DNA of 64,000 nucleotides, from contig CAJQUW010001420.1 in NCBI GenBank assembly GCA_907163375.1, positions 124,001 to 188,000 on the forward strand, given 5' to 3'. This document shows, piece after piece, positions 1 through 9,085 of the stretch (its first letter is position 1; the number at the start of each line of letters is the position of its first letter). The notes beneath the pieces are model-generated. The model was not told the DNA's origin, searched no databases, and worked only from the letters and a program-made list of their open reading frames with translations. A program made the translations under genes and the position numbers. Origin of the DNA: Prostheceraeus crozeri. Taxonomy: Eukaryota > Platyhelminthes > Polycladida > Euryleptidae.

Positions 1-478
1 ATGATGTTTCCAAGATATGAAATAATAATCATATTTCAAGCTATGATAGAAAACAACAGATATCACACTTACGTACATGTACATCAACTAAATGATTATA
101 ATGACTTTCGAATTGATATTTGACAATGGATATGTGTTTTGACAATCTCTGTCTTCTAGTCATAGAAATGGAGCTACACACATAGAGGGCGTGGATGATC
201 CACATTGTGAGAATGAAAAGGGAGATGCAGAAAAAAGTAAGGTACAAAAAGTAGTATTGCATAGCCTACGACATATTTTCAGAGATAATACATGCATTTA
301 TTAATCTTGAGGCAACGATATCATAACGATGTCATAGATTTTCGTAGGCCATACATCGCAAATGTCACTTATTGGAAATACATTAAGAGCATAGACATTA
401 CCCTGTCGTCATTTTTCAATACTTATAACATAGAAGTTACTGCTAAGATCATAGACTTATAAATTGCAGAAGAATGTA
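1..478. other. Non-coding flank with a YR-associated dispersed block
   Basis: No gene is recognised here. Positions about 396-477 form a block that recurs at about 11039-11119 with few differences, including the string TCGTCATTTTTCAATACTTA. The same kind of shared non-coding blocks surround the tyrosine-recombinase genes further on, so this is probably part of such an element. Short open frames in this stretch look like chance. Confidence 0.5.
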
Positions 479-581
479 GCATTATATCATGGGTTTTTAG
501 GGCAGTAATATCAGACATAGGCGAGGCTGCGTTAGACCAGACTGTCTGATATTTCTGCCCACAAAATCCATGATATAATGC
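479..581. repeat. Palindrome P1 (about 42-bp arms)
   Basis: The left arm begins GCATTATATCATGG at 479 and the right arm ends with its reverse complement at 581. The arms match at nearly all of about 42 positions. The loop (about 518-543) is GC-richer and contains GCGTTAGA at 529-536, close to the GCGTTAGC core seen at the tips of other palindromes in this window. It belongs to the group of palindromes near the YR genes. Confidence 0.8.
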
Positions 582-584
582 CTT

Positions 585-900
585 TGTATGTAACTCTTAA
601 GAAGTCTATGAATATTGCAATTCTTGATCACTATTAGTAACAGATAATAGGGAGATGAAGAAATCTTTGATTGACTTTTATCGAAGTCTATGAAAGTTTG
701 CTCTCTCAATAGATGGTAGTTCATGAAAACTTTGAAAGTCCATGAATGTTTGCAATGTGAATAGATTTGAAATTCAGATTTCTATCAAAAAATGATTTGA
801 AATATCCATTTACCAATTCATTCATCAATAGATTCTCAGGCTGGAGTGACGGACGACTGTTCATGCATAGACTTCCAAATTTCTCTGGACAGATAGGTTG
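585..900. repeat. YR-associated non-coding repeat blocks
   Basis: Three blocks recur elsewhere. About 585-763 matches about 2691-2815. About 796-864 matches about 4731-4800. About 866-898 is an inverted match to about 2600-2637. The blocks are reshuffled relative to one another between copies, which suggests related elements diverging by recombination. No protein is evident. Confidence 0.65.
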
Positions 901-2590
901 AAATCAACATTTTGGAGAGCAGCTCACCTGCCAGCACAGCATGTATGTATATTTATGTACATTAGGAGTTCGGACGCATGAGCCTACACATGATTATGCT
1001 CTAAACGCATGTGATACATCTCCGCGTTATTTGCTAATTTTGCGATTTTTCTTCTAACAACTTTCTCAGAACTGAGGCATTTGACATTTCATGAACAAAT
1101 ATTTTGCACATGCTGTTGAAAAATGTCATTGAATTCTGCTCAAAAACTTTGCAGCTTCAGGATGTCGAACATTGCCAACTCACTATTTGTGACAATACAT
1201 TCCCGACAAAAATAACTTTTTTTACATTTCAGGAGTGAAGGACAGCAAGCATCACTTATATCATCTCGATTATTAGGACTCATATTGAAATCAGATTTTG
1301 TATTCAAACATTCTCCTGCATACACTTCATCTTCTGTGGTTGTCTGCATGATATTTTATCATCAACACTTCTCAGACTAAATCCGGAAAACTTCAATTAA
1401 GTTATTGTTTTCATTTTCTTGTCACTCTCTGTAAGGTGACGCACGGAGATAAAATAATATGCCCCAGTCATTTGAGGTATCCAGCTAAAACCCCTCTCAA
1501 TGTGATCTGGCTGTGCTTTTCCGAGCATTGGCCATTGGTCTCAGAAGAGTCTCCATCAGGTCGGATCACCTGATAACTGTTCAGACCTCCTTAGAAGAAG
1601 CTGCTCAGGTTGTAAATGCTTATTGTGTCCATCATGATTGTTTTCATGAAATTGAATTCAAAGAAGGATCTCCTTATAGTTCACTTTTCTGTTCCCCTTC
1701 ATTTCAGGACATACATAATGGAATCGGTAGCTTCTCCTTTCCTCTCGAAACTGTTCCTTACATAGCAATGGTCGATGCTTTGGTTGGAGCTTCCATCCGT
1801 TGAATTCGGCTTCACGGAACTTTGTCAGTCTTTCCCAAGTATTACATAATTGAATCCGATTTCGAATTTCTATTGCTGGCTGGTCATCCACAGATTATCC
1901 AAAAGTCATCAGATTGACAACTTTGGAAAACTTGTGATAGATGATAGATACATTATGTGCTGCTGGGAATGGATTTCTCTCTGTGATAGATGCAGACTTT
2001 CGTAGATTTTTCTACAGTCAATGATGCGACGATGCTGGAGGGGAAGATTTCAACTTATAATCGCCATTTTTAGTCCATTATCGTTTTGAGATGTCACAAA
2101 CCCAGATGGAATGGTTTCTTTCTAAATTTTAGACAAAACTGTCATAACAAGAAATCTTCCGATTGTGTTTCCATTCCAGGACATATACTTGAAAACGTGG
2201 CCATGCCGGATCGCGGCTTTGTAGTTGTTTGGAGAAGCATCTAGACAGATAAAGGAATTTTGATGGCACTGTACTTTAGATCACGCTGTTTCATTTCTTC
2301 AATTTTTCTTCATTGCTTGCCATGATGATCCATGTCTTTCGTGGTGACATTGAAGTCAGATTCATGGAATTGAAGGTTACACAAGACGTCACACAAGGTT
2401 GCACAAGAATATTTAGTTGGGACATAATACTTTCAACTAAATCGATGCAATCACAAAGTCAAATTTCATTGTTATGCAGGCAGAGGAATGTATTTGTGTT
2501 AACCGTCATTGCATTTCGGTTCGCAGCCAGCAACGATCTTTTGCAACACAAATGTTGGTTGGCCTGAACATGTATAAAATGATTTCAAAT
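901..2590. other. Unassigned region, no gene recognised
   Basis: Short open frames exist (for example 1513-1803 on the plus strand and 1658-1891 on the minus strand), but they overlap, are short and match no family I recognise. The minus frame has a tryptophan/cysteine spacing faintly like the end of a THAP domain, not enough for a call. This may be the decayed interior of a mobile element. Confidence 0.4.
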
Positions 2591-2814
2591 TTTGCTCATC
2601 TATCTGTCCAGAGAAATTTAGAAGTCTATGGTTCATGGCTATCTGGTGCGGTGAGAATTCTATGTGAAATTGGCGGGCATATAATGCTATTGTATGTAAC
2701 TCTTGAGAAGTCTATGAATATTGCAATTATTGATCACTGTTAGTAACAGATAATGGAGATGAAGAAATCTTTGATTGACTTTTATTGAAGTCTATGAATG
2801 ATTGCAAATGTGAA
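2591..2814. repeat. YR-associated repeat blocks upstream of YR1
   Basis: About 2630-2682 matches about 4792-4846, and about 2691-2814 matches about 585-763. They lead directly into palindrome P2 and the YR1 gene, so they probably form the left non-coding part of that element. Confidence 0.65.
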
Positions 2815-3071
2815 TACGTATATAATAAAGGACTGATTTGAGGATTTCCATGCTCAGAATGTCCAAGGACGCGTGAGCGTCCGAGGACATTCTGAATAGC
2901 ATGGAGATCCGAAAATCAGTCATTTATTAATATATAGCCAGCGCCATGGAAATCTGAATAGTAGTAATATTACTACTATTTAGATTTCCATGCCAGCGCC
3001 AACAAGTAAAGTCCAAGATATCCATGGATTAGCATGGAAATCCTCAAATCAGTCCTTTATTATATACGTAA
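2815..3071. repeat. Nested palindrome P2 upstream of YR1
   Basis: An outer perfect 38-bp inverted repeat joins 2815-2852 to 3033-3070. Inside it lie two further hairpins. One spans about 2819-2935 and ends in the apex stem GGACGC-GTGA-GCGTCC (2867-2882). The other, about 2946-2992, is centred on AGTAGTAATATTACTACT. The octamer CCAGCGCC flanks the second hairpin as a direct repeat. The structure ends about 75 bp before the YR1 start codon, so it is placed like a promoter or recombination site. Confidence 0.85.
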
Positions 3072-3145
3072 AGTCCAAGATATCCAAGATCCATAGTAAT
3101 TTAAAAATTACTGTAAGCTTTTCATTTTTATTTCGGATCAGCACA

Positions 3146-4507
3146 ATGATGGAAGAATTAGCTGGCTTAACATATGACGATGTTGTGGAAGTTTTTGGTG
3201 AGGAATCGGATGGTAATGAAAATCCAGTTAATAAGGTCCTTGAAGAAGATCAAGCAAGTGGATGTTTTGGATGTACATCCAGAGAAGGGCTAGAAGAAGA
3301 TTTAGAGAATAGAATTCCGAAAAATACAAAAGATAAAGCTAAATGGTCTATGAACACATATCAAAAATGGCTGTTTGAGTGGAGGCTAAGAATCGATGAC
3401 ATTCCAAAGGTTTTGAAGCCAATTGAAGAATTTACTCCGAACGATTTAGATCACACGTTGCAGTATTTCTTTTGTGATGCTAGGAAAGTCAATGGCGAAA
3501 GATATCCACCACAGACACTCAAAGAAATTGCTGCCTCAATACAGCATTATTTCAACAACATGTTGAAATGGAATATGTCTATATTCTTGGACAAAGAATT
3601 TAAAATCTCTATAGAAGCCCTCGATTCTCAGATGAAGCAGAACGCAGCATTGGGGTTGGCTAAACCTAGAAAAAGAGCAGCGGTCATTGAATATGAAGAA
3701 GAGGAGGAATTATGGAAGAAAGGAAAATTTGGTAGATCTAATCCGGAGCAGCTTCTCCATACTCTTTTATATCACTTGGGTCTTCATCTTAGCCTCCGAG
3801 CATGTCAGGAGCATCGTGATCTTATTTATGGTGATCAATCACAAATTCAATTGATTACAGATTACACGGGAGAATACTTACTTTACACAGAGAATTTCCA
3901 AGAACCATACATTTGGCCTAAAACACTCGAGAATGGAGCCAAAACAAACGAGAATTTATTCGCTGCCAGAAGATCCTGGAAAATGTGTCGTTTCTCTTTA
4001 CAAAGATTATGTCTCACATCGTCCAGAGGCTCATAACTTGCGAAGTCATAATGCATTTTATTTATCGTGTAAGCGCAACCCTAAAGGCCCAGTTTGGTAT
4101 AATGCAATGCCATTGGGAGTCCATTCCATTCAAAAAGTCACAAAACTGTTGTTTAGCATGAGTGATCCCAAGAAATATATAGCCAACTCTAGCCTGCGGA
4201 GGACTGTTACTAACAGGTTAATTTCATCTGGAATTAACAAAGAAGTTATTCAAAAGAAAACTGGTCGTGTGTGGTAAGCGCAAGCGCCGCTTACATCGAG
4301 GCCATCTCACATGAGAAACGTATGAGTGCTGCAATCTACAAGAGGAATGATGACGCCGATCAACCGCGAACATCAACAATTTCTATTCGTAGCAATGAAC
4401 TTCCCAGTCAGACAAGCAACAATGCTGTTTCTAATAACAATACATGTTCATTCCAGCCTACATTCAATAACTGTACTGTGACAATCAACTACTACTACAA
4501 CAATTGA
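3146..4507 (+). pseudogene. Tyrosine recombinase YR1 (DUF3504/Crypton-like), frameshifted
   Basis: This encodes a tyrosine recombinase of the DUF3504 kind (known from Crypton-derived proteins such as KIAA1958 and the ZMYM group), which would cut and rejoin DNA through a tyrosine. I chose ATG 3146 (MMEELAGLTYDD) because an upstream in-frame start lies inside palindrome P2. An acidic N-terminus is followed by a core-binding region (KWSMNTYQKWLFEWRLRIDD) and the first catalytic arginine in LSLRACQEHRDL. The frame shifts at about 3950-3970, continues through VWYNAMPLG to the C-terminal box, and shifts back at about 4265-4275. The expected H-x-x-R box reads NSSLRRT and the TGH box reads TGR, so catalytic histidines are lost; a tyrosine remains in AAYIEA. 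It lies between palindromes P2 and P3. Introns instead of frameshifts are possible but no good splice sites stand out. Confidence 0.85.
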
Positions 4508-4552
4508 ATGGGTGTTATTTAACAATGTAATCGCTGATACTGTTTGTTCAGA

Positions 4553-4635
4553 GAAGTTCCAGGACATTCTGACTTGACCTTGACTTTCCAGGACATTATA
4601 TCATTCAAGGTCAAGCCAGAATGTTCTGGAACTTC
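4553..4635. repeat. Palindrome P3 just downstream of YR1
   Basis: Arms of about 31 bp (4553-4583 and 4605-4635) start and end with GAAGTTCCAG and CTGGAACTTC, enclosing a loop of about 21 bp. It begins about 45 bp after the YR1 stop codon. It could act as a 3' processing or recombination structure; the sequence alone does not say which. Confidence 0.8.
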
Positions 4636-4649
4636 ACTTATCATAGTTA

Positions 4650-4945
4650 TCATACAATAAATAGTTGACCATTATACACTTTTGAAAGACTCAAAACTAC
4701 AATAGAAAAGGGACATAGAAGTTGGCTATATTTGAAATATCGGTTTACCAATTCATTCATTGATGGATTCTCATGCTGGAGTGACGGACGACGGTTCATG
4801 GCTATCTGGTACGGTGAGAATTCTATGTGAAATTGGCGGGCGTATAGTGGTGCATTATATACCCTCCAACGCCGGGCAATAATGAATTTCAAACTCATTT
4901 CAATCATTTCTATGACCTCCAAAGCCATCGAGAGTGAAATACAAT
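4650..4945. repeat. YR-associated repeat blocks between YR1 and YR2
   Basis: About 4731-4800 matches 796-864, about 4792-4846 matches 2630-2682, and about 4851-4945 matches 6366-6460. The last match is the closest and places one copy on each side of the YR2 pseudogene. The minus-strand open frame here reads across these repeats and is not considered a gene. Confidence 0.65.
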
Positions 4946-5069
4946 ATAATACTATTGCATCGGTATGACACCAGTAATGTTGTTATGATATCGACGCGTG
5001 CGCGTTAGCGCACGAGATGATATCAGTGATAGCATTACTGGTGTCATACCGATGCAATAGTTATATTGT
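4941..5069. repeat. Palindrome P4 upstream of YR2
   Basis: Perfect 29-bp arms join 4951-4979 to 5033-5061 and extend outward to about 4941 and 5069 with a 2-bp offset. The apex is a perfect 6-bp stem with a four-base loop, GTGCGC-GTTA-GCGCAC (4998-5013), containing GCGTTAGC. It ends about 150 bp before the YR2 start, matching the placement of P2 relative to YR1. Confidence 0.85.
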
Positions 5070-5215
5070 TTACGAGATTTCTAGTTCCATCATTACTGGT
5101 GTCTGTTTAAAGTCACTGATATCTTGATGCCGTCTAGGAGATATCGATGACCTACCAAATTTCAAATCCCAGTTCAATAGGTAGCTATTTTCTTTCTAAG
5201 TGAAGCATATCTAGC

Positions 5216-5859
5216 GTGATGACATACTCCGGATTGATAGATTTCAGTCAATTGAAGGGCAATTCAATCTGTGGACTAGATGACGCAGAAATTCAAGAAA
5301 TTGTCAACATTCAAGAATTACTGCGAAACGAAGAAGCCTTTCCAAATCTGTGCGATTTATTGAAGTACAATCAAGGAAATTGTCCTGTAGTTGCAATTGA
5401 GACACTACTAAGTAGATTGCCAGAAAATGCTGAATATCTTTTTTACAAGCCTCTGAAAATTGGCGTGATTCCAAGTGCTGGTACAATTCCAACCTCGTGT
5501 TGGGATCTCAAACATAAGGGAATTTGATGAAGAAAATCTCTCAAAATGCTAATTTATCTAAATTGTACACCTCACATTGTGTTCGTGCGACTTTGGTAAC
5601 AGAAATGTTCAGCAATGGAGCAACAGTTCAAGACATCCAATATGTCACAGGGCAAAAAAGTTCAGACTCTGTGAGGCGATATCTGAAACGCGTTCGTGAT
5701 TCCAAGAAACAGGACTTCTCGCGGATGCTAGTAAACAGCTTTAGCACTTCAACAGGCTCAACAAACATCAGCTCATCAAACTCGGAAAGTAAGTTTTTGA
5801 CTAAAATATCATTTGATGAAAATTGTCATTACATCAACTGCTTTCCTTATACGGTGTGA
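5216..5859 (+). pseudogene. Tyrosine recombinase YR2, internally deleted
   Basis: The N-terminus (DFSQLKGNSICGLDDAEIQ) resembles the N-terminus of YR3 (DFSRFPDNMISGLTIEEIN). It then jumps after about 60 codons to the C-terminal half of the catalytic domain (CPVVAIETLLSRLPENAEYL). The core-binding domain and first catalytic arginine are missing. A frameshift near 5475-5480 restores the conserved WYN box, an in-frame TAA sits at 5515-5517, and the frame then runs openly through HCVRAT (H-x-x-R), TGQ and the tyrosine in VRRYLKR to a serine-rich tail. The catalytic C-terminus is better kept than in YR1, but the protein cannot be full length. Palindrome P4 lies upstream and P5 downstream. Confidence 0.82.
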
Positions 5860-6365
5860 GGCTCCTCCAAACAAAAAATAGTTGTGGAAGCAGATGGGAA
5901 CAGGAACTTCGTTCGAATATTTTTTGAATAAGAGACATAAAGACACAAAGTTATAAGTCATAGACGCATCACGGATGCTTTTTGATAAAAATGCAATAAA
6001 GCATCATATATGTTTTTGCTGTTTCAATAATCATTAATTGGTGCAAAACATAAATGATACATTAGTCAGAGAAACAGTGCACAATCAATAGCATACCAAA
6101 TAATAGACAGATAGTCAAGTTATCCAATTTAAAGGGATTCATTGGAAATTGATTTCCAAAGACTTTTCTAATGTTCCCAAAAATATGCAAATGTAGGCCT
6201 ACTCTCTGGTAGTAATTTTGCAATGCAGATCTCTCACGGCTTTAAGGTCATTCGATGTCTATTTCCGTCATTGATGGTGTCATCTTACATGGCAAAGGAT
6301 AGGAGGACATCGGCAGTTATCTATGACAAAACCGCATTGCTGGTGTCAAATCTTATAAACAATAG
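5860..6365. other. Non-coding stretch after YR2
   Basis: No gene or clear repeat is recognised. It lies between the YR2 stop and the shared block at 6366 and is presumably element 3' sequence. Confidence 0.4.
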
Positions 6366-6460
6366 TGCATTATATACCCTCCAATGCCGGGCAATAATGC
6401 ATTTCAAACTCATTTCAATCATTTCTATGACCTCCAAAGCCATCGAGAGTGAAATACAAT
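6366..6460. repeat. YR-associated block, second copy
   Basis: This is a close copy, in the same orientation, of about 4851-4945; both begin TGCATTATATACCCTCCAA. With that copy it brackets palindrome P4 and YR2. Confidence 0.75.
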
Positions 6461-6501
6461 GTTCTGCTACAGAGAGTCTAGATGTGGATGCATATAAACA
6501 A

Positions 6502-6627
6502 ACAATGGAAATACCACATGAGATTTCTCGGTAAGTAATGAACAAATCTTCGGCCGCGTTCGGTCGCTAACGCGGCCTCTGATTTGTACATTATTTACCT
6601 TGAAATCGCATATGGTATTCCTACATT
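6502..6627. repeat. Palindrome P5
   Basis: Arms of about 47 bp (6502-6548 and about 6581-6627) match with a few differences. The apex is a perfect 9-bp stem GGCCGCGTT / AACGCGGCC (6552-6560 and 6569-6577) with an 8-base loop; GCTAACGC, the complement of GCGTTAGC, lies at 6566-6573. A second copy at 17007-17853 is split by an inserted element. Confidence 0.85.
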
Positions 6628-7329
6628 TGTATATTGTTAACTTCTCTCATCCACATTGTACCATAACTCAATTTCGCACAATACAATAATATCGATCAAT
6701 GGTTTAGATTAAATTATTACATTGTCTTAAAAATGTCAAATTTACAAGTTTGCGATTTTGATGTTTGCAAACTTGAAAGTCCCAAAAATACATGATTTTC
6801 TAATAGCTCTGCAGACCTTATTGGTGCATCCTTCTTAACCGCATTTTCACCATCAGATAAAGCAAATTGCCATCTAACGCAGCAGTATTTCAAATTTGCG
6901 GTACTGTATAATATGTAGTCAGGATCGTGCTTCGAATAAGACAACCCCTTTTCATCAAATAAGACCCACGAGACAGGAAAGCAGGTATTTTTGAAAATTC
7001 AAGTGGTTGAGGGAAAGTTTCGGTCATGTGCTACAATTGCACCAAAAAGGAATGTCAACCTATTGCTAGAACCTATGAAATACTGCTTTGGGAAAAGAGT
7101 AAAAAAATTTGTACGAGGACCTTTTCTGAATTTTGTAAATTGATTGACTATTTGTGCGTTTTATGTAGCAACAAAACCAAACCTATTTTCAATTATGCGC
7201 AACTGTCAAGGAATATTTCCTCAACTGCAATTTATATAGTGTCCTTTGCGGATCATTGTAGAAATGTTGAATCCTGACCAATATGACTACAAAAAGTGTC
7301 AAAACTTCAAAAAAGGTGTCCTGTGTACA
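6628..7329. other. Unassigned region before the possible host exons
   Basis: Short open frames are present on both strands but none is recognised. It could be intron or intergenic DNA of the candidate host gene that follows. Confidence 0.35.
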
Positions 7330-7425
7330 GGAAATGAAGGAGGAGGACCAAGTCCTTGCGCTCTCGGTGTTGATGGGGTCAACATAGAAGATATTGCATG
7401 TGCAGCTAAATATTCTGTACATAGT
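7330..7425 (+). other. Possible upstream exon or open frame
   Basis: The plus frame reads cysteine-rich, glycine-rich sequence (LCTGNEGGGPSPCALGVDG) followed by VNIEDIACAAKYS, then runs into a TA microsatellite at 7428-7452. The composition is protein-like and it lies about 190 bp upstream of two better-supported exons, so it may belong to the same gene. I do not recognise the protein and cannot fix the splice sites. Confidence 0.25.
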
Positions 7426-7610
7426 GAATATATATATATATATATAGATATATTTAAAATATATATTTCCAAACATCTATTGCTAAATATATTTCTACTT
7501 TTTTGTAGAAAATTCAAAACTTTACTTTCAGTCTCATTAACTGAGCTTAACTGACTTAAGCGAGCACATGTTCAACATGTCTTTTTAGCTGGATTTCGCC
7601 TGGCAAGTGA

Positions 7611-7914
7611 GGAGGAAACTACGACAATGAAGATGAAGTTCAAAAATACCGTCCTGTTAAAGAAAATTTGATTTATCAAGGTTACACGATGCCTTCAACT
7701 GTAAAGTTCCTCATAGCATCGACCCAGGATAAGTGCAAGACGGATAATCAAGTGCAAGTACCCCTGATCGGTAAGTTTCTGTAAAATTTATTTGCAAATT
7801 GGTAAATTGCTATGTGAGTGAAATGTCATTTCAGGACACCTCTCTGTCGAACTATATAGCAATTACCAGGAACAGTTCGAAGACACCGTATTTAATCTCC
7901 CAGCAGCATGCCAG
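7611..7914 (+). CDS. Two exons of an unidentified cellular gene (partial)
   Basis: An open frame from 7611 (NYDNEDEVQKYRPVKENLIY) runs to a GTAAGT donor at 7771. The next exon starts after TTTCAG at 7835 and runs in the matching phase (HLSVELYSNYQEQFEDTVFN, then LPAACQ) to a GTAGGC donor at 7915. The intron is 64 bp (7771-7834) and the first junction has phase 1, so the reading frame stays open across it for about 80 codons. This is the only spliced, non-transposon-like coding signal in the window. The 5' boundary is unclear because an in-frame TGA lies at 7608-7610, and no downstream exon was found. It might be a fragment of a secreted or extracellular protein; that is a guess, and the family is not recognised. 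Confidence 0.5.
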
Positions 7915-8454
7915 GTAGGCAAGTCCACCTAAGTTTTGATTGTCAACTGGATGTTTTATCGGCTCTCACTGAGGTACTTGAACCTTAAGACGATGACAAT
8001 GATGGATCCAGATGTTGCTTGCCTTCATTTTGCCAATTCATTGCATTGAACCATCGAACTCTGTGACATATAATTCTTCCCTTTTCCACTGTCATGCATT
8101 GTAAAACCTGTGACTCGTGTCTCGACGATCTTACAAGTAGTGATCACGTGATCAGTGTACTGTAGTCCTTCAATCGTGTGTAGTAGTGATTCGCACTGAC
8201 TGGCCTATGTTTAAAGGAGATACTCTGCTGGCAAGGTGGCAAGCTGAAAACATCCGATCAAGTGTATGAATTTTAAACAAATTCAGATGACCTACTTTAT
8301 TTCTCATAATAATCAAAGATGTCATCCATCCATCCATGTCCAATCAACGATGAGTGCCAGAGACTGATATGCTTCGCTCCCATAGAATTTGATGGTCAAA
8401 GCGCATCACTTTGCTGGAAGTCAAACTGATTTAGAACGATAGCACATGCAGAAA
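7915..8454. other. Unassigned region
   Basis: No gene or repeat is recognised. It may hold an intron of the candidate gene upstream or the edge of the Penelope-associated region. Confidence 0.35.
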
Positions 8455-8890
8455 CTTACTAAGCGGGCAAAAAGAAATTTTTAATGCCTTAAAGAGATGG
8501 GAGAAATAGTCGCGCGTCGCTTGCCGATTGTTATGAATTCCTTCAAAATGCTCCTATCCCTGCGATTCCTTCAGATTCGAAGAACTCAGGTTATTGCGAA
8601 TAAGTTTTCTCAATAATGCTGGTCCCTCCGATCATTATTACAAAAGATAACAGGCGAAAGAAGTAAAACGTTCACAAACTTCTCTGTAGAGCTTGATATC
8701 GTCTGCGTCTCTTTGCTGTGTGATCCGGTTGACAACAGTCACTAAAACTTCGCACATTTTGGCTTGTTTAATGCTGAACTGGCTGCTCATTGTTCGATTG
8801 CTATGGTATTATGTTAGCAGATTGTGGCATTTCATTAGTGATACATGTTCCAATGCTTCCTTTCTAGTCAAACAGAAGAAAAGACAACCT
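8455..8890 (-). repeat. Penelope-associated repeat, inverted copy of 17938-18375
   Basis: About 430 bp here match the opposite strand of about 17938-18375 with scattered substitutions and small indels. The copy at 17999-18199 keeps a 66-codon open frame, so this is probably a decayed N-terminal coding or leader part of the same retroelement family. It ends at AAAAGACAACCT, a string also present at 10797, next to the Penelope ORF. Confidence 0.6.
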
Positions 8891-8953
8891 TGTTGATAAG
8901 AAGAACCAAATCTCTTGGTGGCTCCGTACGTCTTTATTGATCACGTTTAAAAA
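8891..8953 (+). repeat. Inverted fragment of the Penelope reverse transcriptase
   Basis: This short plus-strand stretch reads DKKNQISWWLRTSLLITFK, the same peptide encoded on the minus strand at about 10698-10761. It is thus a head-to-head copy of the start of the adjacent Penelope ORF. Partial and inverted extra copies are common for Penelope-like elements. Confidence 0.7.
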
Positions 8954-9085
8954 ACAGAAGAAATATGCACGGATCTTCGGCCTTGTGCCTTCTTGGTGCG
9001 ATGTTCAAACAGAACGTTACAATGTGCTTGCTTTAAATAGGTAGCTTCCACAACTAAACATCAGCAAGTGAACACTCTTTAAGGC

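Noticed and set aside
1658-1891. THAP-like zinc finger fragment
   Set aside because: Only a loose W and C/F spacing is visible and the C2CH pattern is incomplete.
2815-6627. Palindromes as bacterial-type terminators
   Set aside because: The genome is metazoan and the palindromes lie mostly upstream of the YR genes; several are not followed by T tracts.
7189-7554. Overlapping open frames around the TA microsatellite
   Set aside because: They are shadows through a low-complexity run (IYIYIYI), except for the separately noted possible exon at 7330-7425.
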